Source of the DNA: Oscillospiraceae bacterium
GTDB lineage: Bacteria > Bacillota > Clostridia > Oscillospirales > Acutalibacteraceae
Assembly (NCBI GenBank): GCA_015066365.1
Contig: SVON01000008.1
Location: 1 to 56,994, forward strand
Length of the DNA: 56,994 nucleotides
Direction: 5' to 3'
The notes under the pieces were generated by a model. It searched no databases. It worked only from the letters and a program-made list of their open reading frames with translations, and was not told the DNA's origin. This document shows, piece by piece, positions 36,000-45,365 of this stretch. How positions within the stretch are numbered: position 1 is the stretch's first letter; each line of letters starts with the position of its first letter. The position numbers and the translations under genes were made by a program.

Positions 36000-37568
36000 A
36001 TGGCGTTGAAACTGTTTAATAACTTTGAAAAGAAAAAACGCGACCGGCGTCACCTGCGCATCGGCGCTATCTCCACCGCCCTGACCGCCGTGGTGGTGGT
36101 GGTATTTGTTCTGCTGAACATCGTAGCCGACACGCTGGCCGACCGCTATCCCCTGTCGGTGGACTTGACCGCCGAAGAAAAATACACCCTCTCCGAAGAG
36201 TGCGAAAAAGTCATAAAGGCCATGAAGCAGGACGTGGAGATCGTCTTGTTTATGGCTCAAGATGAAGTCGCCTACAATATCTATGCGGAAACCGGTCTTA
36301 CCTCTGAGGCGGACCGTTTATCCCGCAAACTGGAAACCGCCCTCTCCCAGATGGCGTCTGCCTCGGACGGAAAAATCACCTATTCCTATCTCAACCCCAA
36401 CCAAAACCCGGCGGAGTTTGCCAAATACGAAAAATACGACGTCGGTGCCGGTGACATTCTGTTTCTCTCCGGTGAGCGGTACAAAAAGAGCAATCTGAAC
36501 AACCTGTACGTGCTGGATACCAGCAATTACGAGTATTCCGGCACCTACACCTTCCACTCCACGTTGGAGAAGGAACTGGCCTCCAAGGTATACGCCCTAC
36601 AGGACGAGCGCATCGTGCAGGTGCTAGTAGGCCATCAGGAAAACCGGGATACCATCAACACCCTGCAGTGGCTGTACGAACTCAACGGCTACACCTTTGA
36701 GGAGATCGACATCACCGCCTCTAAGGAATTCAATAAAAAGGCGGAGCTGATGCTGATCGCCGCCCCCACCAGCGATTACAGCGACGCCGAAACCCGTCGT
36801 GTGGAAGAGTGGGTGTTCAACAACAACAGCTACGGACGCAACCTGATGGTGTTTGTGGACCCCATCGCCTCCTGCCCCAATCTGTACGAGATGCTGGACA
36901 AGGCCTTTGGAATCCAGGTCACCGACGAGCTGATTTGGGAGACCGACAGCAACCGCATCTTTGACGGAAACAACTTCTACACCACCAGCACCGTATTGAA
37001 TACAAAATACACGGCGCACTCCGCCGACCAGGTGTTGGGCAAACACCTCTTCACCCCCACGGCCCGCCGTCTGACCTCCTCCTGGCCGGCCGAAAAGAAG
37101 CAGGAGGACACCTTAGACAATCTGGGCATCGCACTCAACAGCTATGCCGACACCACCAAGGTGATGAAACTGAAGGATGCTGAAAACGGTAACGAGAACC
37201 ACGCCATTGAGGTGGGAGAAAACGACTATCCCCTCACCTCGATGATCGCTGCCTTTATTGACTCTTACGATAACAACAACGAAAAGGTAGCTCAGGCCAC
37301 CGTTCTGGTCTCCGGCTGCCCCTCTATTGCCTCTCTGGAGCACGTCCAGAACAACACCTTCTCCAACGAAGACCTGTTGGTGGACGTGATCGACACCCTG
37401 GCCGGCATTGAGGACGACGTCACCATCAGCAGCCGTCTGTACGAGACCGAAGCGCTGACCTATGAGCTGTCCACCCAGAAACTGATGCTGTACATCTTTG
37501 TGGTGGGTCTGCCCGGTGCGGTGATGGTGGTCTGCCTGGTGATCTTCCTGAGGAGGAAATATTTATGA
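36000..37568 (+). CDS. GldG-family ABC transporter auxiliary protein
   Basis: 522-aa membrane protein with one N-terminal helix (about 25-45), a large extracytoplasmic domain and one C-terminal helix (about 495-517) ending RRKYL. The ABC_transp_aux/GldG domain is seen in SVDLTAEEKYTLSEE near the N-terminus, VLVGHQEN and the central ELMLIAAPTSDYSDAE. Acts with the preceding ATPase and permease. Its last four bases overlap the next gene (ATGA). Confidence 0.88.
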   Translation: MALKLFNNFEKKKRDRRHLRIGAISTALTAVVVVVFVLLNIVADTLADRYPLSVDLTAEEKYTLSEECEKVIKAMKQDVEIVLFMAQDEVAYNIYAETGLTSEADRLSRKLETALSQMASASDGKITYSYLNPNQNPAEFAKYEKYDVGAGDILFLSGERYKKSNLNNLYVLDTSNYEYSGTYTFHSTLEKELASKVYALQDERIVQVLVGHQENRDTINTLQWLYELNGYTFEEIDITASKEFNKKAELMLIAAPTSDYSDAETRRVEEWVFNNNSYGRNLMVFVDPIASCPNLYEMLDKAFGIQVTDELIWETDSNRIFDGNNFYTTSTVLNTKYTAHSADQVLGKHLFTPTARRLTSSWPAEKKQEDTLDNLGIALNSYADTTKVMKLKDAENGNENHAIEVGENDYPLTSMIAAFIDSYDNNNEKVAQATVLVSGCPSIASLEHVQNNTFSNEDLLVDVIDTLAGIEDDVTISSRLYETEALTYELSTQKLMLYIFVVGLPGAVMVVCLVIFLRRKYL

Positions 37569-39244
37569 GTTTGGACCATCTGAATGAAACGCAACCGGTC
37601 CAACCGGAAAATAACGACGCTGAAATCTACAACGTCTTCGAAGAGACCAATCCCCCGGTGTTTGATGACAAGCCCCAAAAAGTAGATCGGTTAACGTTGT
37701 CGTTGATTATTGCTTCTATCGTTATCGTTCTGCTGCTCTGTGGCTATCTGGGCATCAAGCTTTTGGGCGATGACGGCGAACCCACCGAAAGTCGGGACGA
37801 TACCTCTACCTCGGATCAAACGGAGGATACCAACGATACAACAGAGGGCACGATGCCGGAGCCGGACACCACCGTTACCCTGTTGGATAAATCCGACAAG
37901 GGGAAAACGGTGCTCCGCCGGGTGGATTTCAAAAATGAAAACGGCTCCTTTACCATCTACTACAACGAGGATGACGGTAACTTTCTGATCAAGGGGTGTG
38001 AGGACATTCTCCTCTCCAGCGAAGTAATCTCCTTGCTGAAAGAGTACACCACCGAGATCATCGCGATGGATCAGGTAAAAGAACCCGGTGCTCTCAAGGA
38101 CTATGGTCTGGACAAGCCCAACGCCACCGCGGTCATCACCTATGCCGACGGCAGCAAAGCCACCCTCAAGCTGGGCGACGAGCTTCCCACCGGCGACGGC
38201 TATTACGGCGTATTGGAGGGCAAAGAGGGCGTGTATATGTTCGATACCGATTCCGCCTCGCTGTTCCGCTTCCGCAACAGCGCCTTTGCGGATACTACGC
38301 TGATCGTCGCCCCTGCGGTTAAGAGTGACGACACCTATGGCTCCGCCCTGCTGAAAGAGATCCGCTATACCGGTAAGAACTTTAAGAAGCCGATGGTGCT
38401 GCGCCGCTCTTATAAAACCGACGGTGAGGAATTGCAGTTATTCTCCTACGTCATCACCGAGCCCTATCCCCGCGGCACCACCGACGAGGCCTCTGGCTAT
38501 TACAGCAGTTTTAAGGGACTCTCTGCCAGCCACGCGCTGTATCTGCATCCCACGGCCGAACAGAAAAAGAAACTCGGCTTTAACGACCCCTTGGCCAACA
38601 TCCAATTCACGATGGCGGTGGAAACCAGCGAGAGCGACGACGAGAATGCCCCCAATACCTATTACAACGCCACTACCACCAAGCTTACCGTTGGCAGCAT
38701 CAACAGCGATGGCGATTATATCGTGATGGTGGAGGGCATCGACGCTATCTTCCTACTGGAAAAGAGCACCTTCTCCAACATTGCCGACCGCACCTATGAA
38801 AACACGGTCAACGAACTGCTGTTCTTAAAGAGCATCGACCAACTGGGACGTATCACCATCGAGATCGATGGCAAAACCACCGATTTTGAACTGAACCACT
38901 ATCCCGGAGCCGAAAATCTGGACGATCAGATGCAGGTGCTGGTGGGCGAAGAAATGCTGTCCACCCCCGATTTCCGGGAACTGTATCAGTTGCTGATGGG
39001 GCTGGCTCGTCTGGACAGCCTGGATGCTATGCCGGAAGGAACGCCGGTGATGAACATCAAGATGTATACCACCGAAGGCACCTTCTATATGGGGGCCACC
39101 TATCACAGCATCAGCGGTACCCTATGCGCCGTACAAACCTCTGAGGGTGAGATCTTTACCACCCGCTGGCGAAACGTGACCCACTTTATGGAGCAGGTCA
39201 CCAACATTCTCAACGGCGACAAGGTCTTGATCATGACCTACTAA
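37565..39244 (+). CDS. DUF4340 membrane-anchored protein
   Basis: 559-aa protein with a cytoplasmic N-terminus, one membrane helix (about 43-66), an Asp/Thr-rich linker and DUF4340 units: KDYGLDKPNATAVI, GDELPTGDGYYGVLEG and a second similar stretch (KLTVGSINSDGDYIVMVEG). DUF4340 proteins regularly follow GldG genes; their job is not established. Overlaps the GldG-like gene, so it belongs to the same four-gene operon, closed by a strong terminator. Confidence 0.87.
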   Translation: MSLDHLNETQPVQPENNDAEIYNVFEETNPPVFDDKPQKVDRLTLSLIIASIVIVLLLCGYLGIKLLGDDGEPTESRDDTSTSDQTEDTNDTTEGTMPEPDTTVTLLDKSDKGKTVLRRVDFKNENGSFTIYYNEDDGNFLIKGCEDILLSSEVISLLKEYTTEIIAMDQVKEPGALKDYGLDKPNATAVITYADGSKATLKLGDELPTGDGYYGVLEGKEGVYMFDTDSASLFRFRNSAFADTTLIVAPAVKSDDTYGSALLKEIRYTGKNFKKPMVLRRSYKTDGEELQLFSYVITEPYPRGTTDEASGYYSSFKGLSASHALYLHPTAEQKKKLGFNDPLANIQFTMAVETSESDDENAPNTYYNATTTKLTVGSINSDGDYIVMVEGIDAIFLLEKSTFSNIADRTYENTVNELLFLKSIDQLGRITIEIDGKTTDFELNHYPGAENLDDQMQVLVGEEMLSTPDFRELYQLLMGLARLDSLDAMPEGTPVMNIKMYTTEGTFYMGATYHSISGTLCAVQTSEGEIFTTRWRNVTHFMEQVTNILNGDKVLIMTY

Positions 39245-39257
39245 TCCAAAACGAACG

Positions 39258-39292
39258 AAAACCCCCGACAGATAATTCTGTCGGGGGTTTTT
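39258..39292. terminator. bidirectional terminator, DUF4340 / P-ATPase-like gene
   Basis: AAAACCCCCGACAG / CTGTCGGGGGTTTT with an ATAATT loop between convergent genes. Confidence 0.94.
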
Positions 39293-39301
39293 ATGCGTTT
39301 A

Positions 39302-42049
39302 TTAAGCGCGCTTAAACAGCGGGGCTACCCAAGTGGACAGCGCGGTCAGCAATATCAACAGCAACGGTTGGAAGACAGACAGCGTGCCCAGCATGGTCCA
39401 GGACAGACACAGCACCGCACCCAAACCGGCAGCCAGCAGCTGCACGATCAGCGCAATCAGCGCCTTTACCCGCAGGCTGCGGCACATAGACAGAGCCCGA
39501 GCCGTACCCAGAATGTGACCGTTGGAGGCCAGCACAGCCGGCATCCGGTCGCTGGCCTGTTCCGCCAGCTGCAGGTAGGCGCGACCGGCAGAGGCCGGCA
39601 ACACGTCCACATAATATTCGTCCAAGCCAAAGCTCTCGCACAGATCCAGCGTGGCGATGTTGGGATCGCAAGAGCGCACCAACAGGGTCACGTGGGAACG
39701 ACACAAATCCTGCAGGGCGTCCTGGATCTCCGGATCCGGCAGATAGGACACCACAAACATCGCCGACAACTGACCGGCAATCGACAAATACACCAGACGG
39801 CGCCCATCCTTGGCATACCGCGCCTCATAATCCGCCGAGGGAACGTCAACGCCGTGGTTTTGGAGCAACCGGCGGTTGCCCACAAACACGCGGCGTCCAT
39901 CCACCCAACCGGACAGACCCATTCCCTGCTCGTATACCAGGCTTTCCACCTCCGAGAGCAGTTCCTCTTTGTTCTCAATAATGCGGCGGAAAATCATCGA
40001 CAGCGGGCCACCGGAACGCACCACCAAAGAAGCGGCAGACAAAATCGCCTCGTCAATATGGGTGCCGGAGAAGGTCTTGATGCCGTGGAGCAACATACTC
40101 TCATCCGGATACAGGTCCGCCATATCCACCACCAGCGCGTCCAACTGACCAAACTGACGCACAGCCTTCCAGCCCACCAAGAATCCGCCGCGGGCCAGCA
40201 TCGTCCGGCCACAGTGGCTCAGCGGTAGCTGCACCGCCATCTGGGTGGCAGGCATGGTCAAACAAACCAAGCCGGTGAACACGGTCATCCATCCGAAAAA
40301 GCCCACCACAAAATCGCTCATCAGCCACGCCAGCAAGGAAAGCAATACCGACACACCCAACGCAGTCGGGACCATCCAGCGGCTCCAATCGTCCCCCTGA
40401 TGATCCTCCTCGGCGTTGGACAGATAATCGGTCAAAAAGGCGGTGCGATGGAAATAGCCCACCGTCGCCTCGCCGGTGCCGGCGGCACGACGGCCGATCT
40501 CCCGAACGGCGTTCTCTTCCTCAATCAAGGTGGCGGCGTATTTATCCCCGTGATAAGAAACAAAGGCAAAATTACGCCGCACGCTCTGGGCATGTAAATA
40601 ATGACCCAACGCACAGAAGGTCAGCAATAAGCCGGCCAAAGGGGCCCAATAAGGCGGCTGTACCGATGCATCCGAAAAACGGAGCATCACATCCACCAGC
40701 ACCACGGTGCCGGCCAAAGCCGGGGCGGTATCGCTGTTAGCCCGCAGCATAAACAAACCGGAGAAGCCACGGCCCACAGCCCGATAATTGAGACCCATCA
40801 TCAGCCCCAAGCCAAACAACTGAATCAGCAGATAGGCGGCCAGAGGGACGGGCAGATCGCCTGCCAACGCCGTCAGCAAGGTCAGCACCAACAGCACCAA
40901 CTCCACCAGGCCGGTAATGAGCAAGGTTATCAGCGAAGACCGGGAACGATAGTGCAGTTCCTCCGCGATTAAGCGGCTGTCCTCGTATCCGGTAAAGTCC
41001 TCTTCTGTCGGTTGTTCTTCCTGAGGCTCGTCGAACTCCTCTTCCGGCTCGTTCTCCTCTTCTTCTTCCCCGCCCAGCGTGAACTCACGCACCTTTTCCT
41101 GTCGGGTGCGCTGGAGCAGTTCCTCCGGTGTCTCGGCGGTCTCGTCTTCTTCCACCTCTTCTGCCGGCTCGATATCCTCTACCCGCACCATCTCTTCCAA
41201 AGAGAGCTGATCCGGCAATTGTTCGTTTTGCTCCGGGTTGGGTTCCGGTTCGATCTTTTCCGGTTTCGCCGACTTAACCGGCTCCGCCATCAACGCCTCT
41301 TCCGGGATGGTGGGAATCACCTTGGTTGCCGATTCTGCCCGAGGGATGGCTACGCCGGAGGGCAACACCACCTGCATCGTGATGGTCTCCGCCACCGCCG
41401 TCACCGCCGGGAACTCGTCCGGTTCACCCGAGGCATCTTCCACATCCTCAACCGGGGCTGCGGGCTGTTCCTCCGGGATCACCTTTACCGGCTCCGGCTC
41501 GTTGTGACCCAAGGGTTTTAAGCCCCAGTCTGCCCAGGTCTCCTCTTCCGGCGCTTCTTCTTTGGCGCCAAACAGACCGAACCAGCGTTTTTTCTTCTTG
41601 GGTTGCATCAGCGGCTCCAACATCGGGAACGGCTTCTCAACCACCATTTCCTCCCATTCGGCGTTTTGGTTGGGGATCACCACCTCGGTGGTTTCGTGGG
41701 GGTCCGCTACCGGGGTAACGGTCTCCTTTTTCACCGGCGGCTCAAACTCCAGCATCATCTCCGGCTTCAGGTCCTTGTCGGTCTCAAAGAGGGTTACCTC
41801 TTCCTCCTCTTCCTCCAAAGTCGGCATCAGAATCTCCGCCGGGTCGATCTCCCCTTCCGGTTCGTGCTCCGGCTCGGGCTCCACCACATCCTCCGGTATA
41901 AACACCTCCGGATCCTCTTTAATATGGGCGAAAACATCCCGCTCTTCCGGCGTGAGCTGCTCCGGTTCCTCGGTGGTCTCCCGACGTTTGACCAAGAAAT
42001 CCACCAATTCGTCAATATCGATCTTTTCTTTTTCTGTTCCGTTATACAT
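39302..42049 (-). CDS. degenerate P-type (P1B-like) ATPase with long acidic N-terminal region
   Basis: 915-aa protein. Residues 1-350 are disordered-looking and rich in Glu/Pro. After that the layout copies a heavy-metal P1B ATPase: four hydrophobic helices (about 368-490), two (about 565-610), a large cytoplasmic part and two final helices (about 870-912). An N-domain-like GLSGWVDGRRVFVGNRRLL and a P-domain-like tail are recognisable. However, the phosphorylation motif DKTGT is replaced by DMADLYPDE (about 640), the metal CPC motif by CLTMPAT, and GDGxND by ASNGHILGT. It is therefore unlikely to pump ions by the usual cycle. RBS AAGGGGTG; it follows rlmB by 36 bases and is probably cotranscribed. 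Confidence 0.78.
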   Translation of the reverse strand: MYNGTEKEKIDIDELVDFLVKRRETTEEPEQLTPEERDVFAHIKEDPEVFIPEDVVEPEPEHEPEGEIDPAEILMPTLEEEEEEVTLFETDKDLKPEMMLEFEPPVKKETVTPVADPHETTEVVIPNQNAEWEEMVVEKPFPMLEPLMQPKKKKRWFGLFGAKEEAPEEETWADWGLKPLGHNEPEPVKVIPEEQPAAPVEDVEDASGEPDEFPAVTAVAETITMQVVLPSGVAIPRAESATKVIPTIPEEALMAEPVKSAKPEKIEPEPNPEQNEQLPDQLSLEEMVRVEDIEPAEEVEEDETAETPEELLQRTRQEKVREFTLGGEEEEENEPEEEFDEPQEEQPTEEDFTGYEDSRLIAEELHYRSRSSLITLLITGLVELVLLVLTLLTALAGDLPVPLAAYLLIQLFGLGLMMGLNYRAVGRGFSGLFMLRANSDTAPALAGTVVLVDVMLRFSDASVQPPYWAPLAGLLLTFCALGHYLHAQSVRRNFAFVSYHGDKYAATLIEEENAVREIGRRAAGTGEATVGYFHRTAFLTDYLSNAEEDHQGDDWSRWMVPTALGVSVLLSLLAWLMSDFVVGFFGWMTVFTGLVCLTMPATQMAVQLPLSHCGRTMLARGGFLVGWKAVRQFGQLDALVVDMADLYPDESMLLHGIKTFSGTHIDEAILSAASLVVRSGGPLSMIFRRIIENKEELLSEVESLVYEQGMGLSGWVDGRRVFVGNRRLLQNHGVDVPSADYEARYAKDGRRLVYLSIAGQLSAMFVVSYLPDPEIQDALQDLCRSHVTLLVRSCDPNIATLDLCESFGLDEYYVDVLPASAGRAYLQLAEQASDRMPAVLASNGHILGTARALSMCRSLRVKALIALIVQLLAAGLGAVLCLSWTMLGTLSVFQPLLLILLTALSTWVAPLFKRA

Positions 42050-42085
42050 AGGTTTGACACCCCTTATATACTTTCACTCATTCAC

Positions 42086-42850
42086 TCATTGGTTGATCGC
42101 GGGGATCCCTTGCCGCTGGCGAGCCACCTCATACAGCACGATACCACACGCCACAGAGGCGTTCAGTGAGTTGATCTGTCCTGCCATCGGCATAGACAGG
42201 ATAAAATCGCACTGCTCCTTGACCAAGCGGCTGATGCCCCGTCCCTCGGAGCCCACCACCAGCGCCATAGCGTCCCGCATATCGGTGCGGCACCAGGTCT
42301 CGCCGTCCATATCCAGGCCGTAGACCCAAACGCCCCGTTTTTTCAGTTCTTTAATGGTTTCGGTAATGTTGGTGACACGAGCCACCGGCACGTATTCCAC
42401 CGCGCCGGCCGAAGCCTTATACACCGTGGAGGTGAGGCCAACAGAGCGGCGCTGAGGCACGATGACGCCGTGGGCACCCGCCGCCTCGGCGGTACGCAGA
42501 ATGGCGCCCAGGTTGTGGGGGTCCTCCAGCTCGTCACAGATGATGAAGAAGGGCTTCTCCCCTCTCTCCTCCGCCAGGGCAAAGAGATCCTCCAGCTTAG
42601 CGTATTCCTTGCAGGCCGCCACAGCAATGACGCCTTGGTGGTTCTGAGCCATAAAGTCCAGCTTACGGCTGTCCACCTCTTTGATCGGCACATTCAGCTG
42701 ACGGCACTTGGCGATGATGGGACCGATGCTGCCCTGACGGTCGCCCTTGGCCACCATCACCCGATCCAAAGGACGACCGGATTTCAGCGCCTCCATCACG
42801 GCGTTGCGCCCCGCGATCACGTCTTCATAGCGTTTCTGCTCTTGTTCCAT
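42086..42850 (-). CDS. rlmB: 23S rRNA (guanosine-2'-O)-methyltransferase RlmB (TrmH/SpoU family)
   Basis: 254-aa SPOUT methyltransferase using S-adenosylmethionine, RlmB type (G2251 in E. coli numbering). An N-terminal RNA-binding domain (IAGRNAVMEALKSG) is followed by the knotted catalytic domain with DPHNLGAILRTAEAAGA, LVVGSEGRGIS and NSLNASVACGIVLYE. I start at MEQEQKRYED (42850). TrmH paralogues are close, so the exact target site is a family inference. Confidence 0.92.
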   Translation of the reverse strand: MEQEQKRYEDVIAGRNAVMEALKSGRPLDRVMVAKGDRQGSIGPIIAKCRQLNVPIKEVDSRKLDFMAQNHQGVIAVAACKEYAKLEDLFALAEERGEKPFFIICDELEDPHNLGAILRTAEAAGAHGVIVPQRRSVGLTSTVYKASAGAVEYVPVARVTNITETIKELKKRGVWVYGLDMDGETWCRTDMRDAMALVVGSEGRGISRLVKEQCDFILSMPMAGQINSLNASVACGIVLYEVARQRQGIPAINQ

Positions 42851-42899
42851 ACAATCACTTCTCTCAATTTGGTATATTAACCCATAGTTATATAGATAC

Positions 42900-42928
42900 A
42901 TTATACCATATATAGTGTCAAATTACAA
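42900..42928 (-). promoter_or_regulatory. rlmB promoter
   Basis: Minus strand TTGTAA, 17 bp, TATAAT. A TTGACA inside the spacer is too close to the -10 (10 bp) to be the -35 box. Confidence 0.75.
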
Positions 42929-42956
42929 GAGGAAACCACAAAAAATGGTGGAAAAA

Positions 42957-42998
42957 GCAAAAAATTAAGCACCCCTGCCAAATCGGCAGGGGTGCTTA
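42957..42998 (-). terminator. yebC terminator
   Basis: TAAGCACCCCTGCC / GGCAGGGGTGCTTA with a T-tract on the minus strand, 9 bases past the stop. Confidence 0.93.
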
Positions 42999-43007
42999 CA
43001 GTCCATA

Positions 43008-43745
43008 TTACTCTTCGTCGGGGCGATCCCAGTTGTGCCACACATCCTGGACGTCGTCGTTGTCCTCCAGCATATCCAGCAGCTTATCCATATTCTTGAT
43101 GGCGTCGGGATCGTCGATGGTGGACAGCACGTCCGGCACCATCTGCACCTCGGCGGTGACAAAGGTGTAGCCCTTAGCCTCCAGGGCGTCACGCACCGCA
43201 GAGAAATCCTCCGGCTCGGTGGAAACGTCGAATACGTCCTCGTCCGCCTCAAAGTCGGTGGCACCGGCCTCCAGGGCATCCTCCATCACCTGGTCCTCAT
43301 CCAAGCCCTCGGCCTCGATGATCAGCTTACCCTTTTTGTTAAACATAAAGGATACGCAACCGGTCTGACCCAGGTTGCCGCCGCACTTATCAAAATAGTG
43401 GCGCAGGTCGGCAGCGGTGCGGTTGCGGTTGTCGGTCAGGGTCTCCACGATGACGGCGATGCCGCAGGGGCCGTAGCCCTCGTACTGCAGAGCCTCATAG
43501 TTCTCACCGCTGGCGTCGCTGGCCGCCTTTTTCAGAATACGGTCGATGTTATCGTTGGGCACGTTATTCGCCTTAGCCTTGGCGATGGCGTCCTTCAGTT
43601 TGGAGTTAACGCTGGGGTCGGCACTGCCGCCCTCTTTCACCGCTACCGAGATCTCACGACCCATTTTGGTGAAGATCTTGGCTTTCTGGCCGTCGGTCTT
43701 CTCTTTTTTACGCTTAATATTGTTCCATTTAGAATGTCCGGACAT
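43008..43745 (-). CDS. yebC: YebC/PmpR-family protein
   Basis: 245-aa three-domain YebC protein: MSGHSKWNNIKRKKEKTDGQ start, YEGYGPCGIAVIVE and the acidic third domain are diagnostic. The family was long annotated as transcriptional regulators; some members have been linked to translation of difficult proline stretches. Which applies here cannot be told. Monocistronic with consensus promoter and terminator. Confidence 0.95.
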   Translation of the reverse strand: MSGHSKWNNIKRKKEKTDGQKAKIFTKMGREISVAVKEGGSADPSVNSKLKDAIAKAKANNVPNDNIDRILKKAASDASGENYEALQYEGYGPCGIAVIVETLTDNRNRTAADLRHYFDKCGGNLGQTGCVSFMFNKKGKLIIEAEGLDEDQVMEDALEAGATDFEADEDVFDVSTEPEDFSAVRDALEAKGYTFVTAEVQMVPDVLSTIDDPDAIKNMDKLLDMLEDNDDVQDVWHNWDRPDEE

Positions 43746-43780
43746 GGGAAATTCTCCTCACATAATAAAATATCCTAGAT

Positions 43781-43809
43781 AGTATACCATACTGTTTTTC
43801 GTTTTGCAA
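43781..43809 (-). promoter_or_regulatory. yebC promoter
   Basis: Minus strand TTGCAA, 17 bp, TATACT. Confidence 0.82.
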
Positions 43810-43814
43810 CCACT

Positions 43815-44960
43815 TTATTTCGATGTCCAATAGGCTTCGATCTCTTTGGCGGTGGCCTGCACCCTACCCTGCACCTGACGGTGGTCACCGCCGCCGCGTC
43901 CGCCCAACGCCGCGTTCATCTCTGCCGCCGCCTCTTTGAGGGTGTCGGTGCCACCCAACACGTAGGTATAGGCGCCATCGGTGCCGGCATAAGCGGCGCA
44001 CAGACCGGTACACTTGGCCGTGAGGCCGTTAACCATACGGCGCAGGGTGTCGGTATCCCAGTCCGCGCCGATGAAATACACCGGTTGATCGGTGGGGTCC
44101 ACCGCCGCCACCAGAGCATCCGCCAACCGGCGATTGGCCTCCCGCAGAGCCAGCTTGAGCCCGTCTTTCTCAGCCATCAAGCGGTCTACCGCTACTGTCA
44201 AGTCGTTCTGCTTTACAGATAATTTGGCGGAAATTTCCGCACTTTGGGCATAACGGTGGCGATAATCCTCCAATGCCGCCCTGCCGCACAGCAAATGAAT
44301 GCGTACCCCACCCTTATAGCGGATGAAATCCAACAGTTTGATGACCCCGATCTCGCCGGTAGAACCCACGTGGGGCGCACAACAGGCGCAGCAGTCCACC
44401 CCATCAATGGTGACCAAACGCACGTCGCCCTCCAACTCTTTTTTGCTCCGATAGGTGATGGTAGCTAACTCCTCGGCGGTGGGAATGGTGGGCGTCACCG
44501 TGCGGTTGGCCCACACCACCCGATTGGCCTCGTCCTCGATAGCGTCAATTTGCTGGCGGTTCAGTTCTCCATCCAGATCCAGGGTCACGTCCTCGCTGCC
44601 CAGGTGGAAGCCCACGTTGGTGAGCCCGTGCCAGCGATGGGCGATACCGCAGACGATGTGTTCCGCCGTATGATGCTGCATCCGGGCAAAGCGGATCTCC
44701 CAATCCAGCGCCCCCTCAACCGTCTCACCCACCACCAACGGGGCGGCGGTGTAGTGCCAGATATCGCCATCCGCCATCTGCACGTCGGTGACCGGTACCC
44801 CATTTAAGGTGCCGGGATCCGCCGCTTGACCTCCCCCCTCCGGGAAAAAAGCAGTGCTATCCAGCCGGACGGCGTAGCCATCCCGGTCAGGATGGCACTC
44901 CAGCACCGTGGCGGTAAAGGTTTTACAGTAACTATTCAGTTCGTACAGTTTTTCGGTCAT
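43815..44960 (-). CDS. alaX: alanyl-tRNA editing protein AlaX (long form with DHHA1)
   Basis: Free-standing homologue of the AlaRS editing domain that removes serine or glycine from mischarged tRNA-Ala. Zinc ligands HHTAEH and CCACCAPHV, plus FFPEGGGQ near the N-terminus; the C-terminal half (about 265-380) carries DHHA1, with GGRGGGDHRQVQG. I start at the second ATG (44960, 381 aa), 9 bases after AAAGG; the first (44966) is too near the site. Own promoter; a yebC promoter lies just beyond its stop. Confidence 0.92.
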   Translation of the reverse strand: MTEKLYELNSYCKTFTATVLECHPDRDGYAVRLDSTAFFPEGGGQAADPGTLNGVPVTDVQMADGDIWHYTAAPLVVGETVEGALDWEIRFARMQHHTAEHIVCGIAHRWHGLTNVGFHLGSEDVTLDLDGELNRQQIDAIEDEANRVVWANRTVTPTIPTAEELATITYRSKKELEGDVRLVTIDGVDCCACCAPHVGSTGEIGVIKLLDFIRYKGGVRIHLLCGRAALEDYRHRYAQSAEISAKLSVKQNDLTVAVDRLMAEKDGLKLALREANRRLADALVAAVDPTDQPVYFIGADWDTDTLRRMVNGLTAKCTGLCAAYAGTDGAYTYVLGGTDTLKEAAAEMNAALGGRGGGDHRQVQGRVQATAKEIEAYWTSK

Positions 44961-44991
44961 ACCCATCGTCCTTTACAGAATGTCTGTTCCA

Positions 44992-45020
44992 ATTATACTT
45001 GCTTTATATCCATTACGCAA
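44992..45020 (-). promoter_or_regulatory. alaX promoter
   Basis: Minus strand TTGCGT, 17 bp, TATAAT, a few bases past the terminator of the upstream small gene. Confidence 0.75.
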
Positions 45021-45030
45021 GCAAAAGATA

Positions 45031-45062
45031 AAGACAGGTGCCAAAAAGCACCTGCCTTTTCT
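45031..45062 (-). terminator. terminator after small membrane protein gene
   Basis: AAG-CAGGTGC / GCACCTG-CTT with one mismatch, loop CAAAAA, followed by a weak T-run. Confidence 0.65.
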
Positions 45063-45071
45063 TGCTAATTC

Positions 45072-45314
45072 TTATTTCAGCATACCCAAAAAGCACAGGA
45101 TGCTCAGCACGATATCCACGAAGCTATACAAGCCAACCAGACCGCCTAACAAAGCAGTGAGGATACCGATGAACGGGATAAACGCCAACAAGAAGAGGCC
45201 GATACCGATCAGGAAGCAGACCACCAAGAGGACCACCAAATGGACGACCAGAGAGTTAACATCCTTCTCCTTTACTTTACAAGCAAAGGGCCACAGCATT
45301 TTAATCAAATCCAT
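45072..45314 (-). CDS. small membrane protein, unknown function
   Basis: 80 aa with two long hydrophobic stretches (about 22-45 and 47-76) rich in Leu, Ile and Gly, and a short basic N-terminus. No family recognised. I start at the ATG at 45314, 8 bases after AAGGAGG; a GTG nine bases earlier overlaps the site. It lies 51 bases after the HAD phosphatase gene; a CGGGACG/CGTCCCG palindrome sits in that gap without a T-run, so cotranscription is possible. Confidence 0.75.
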   Translation of the reverse strand: MDLIKMLWPFACKVKEKDVNSLVVHLVVLLVVCFLIGIGLFLLAFIPFIGILTALLGGLVGLYSFVDIVLSILCFLGMLK

Positions 45315-45365
45315 CACTTTCACCTCCTTCTTTCCTAAATGTATTCACGGGACGTCACGTCCCGA

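Noticed and set aside
45346-45362. CGGGACG/CGTCCCG palindrome as terminator of the HAD gene
   Set aside because: No T-run follows on the minus strand; left as an unexplained small palindrome.
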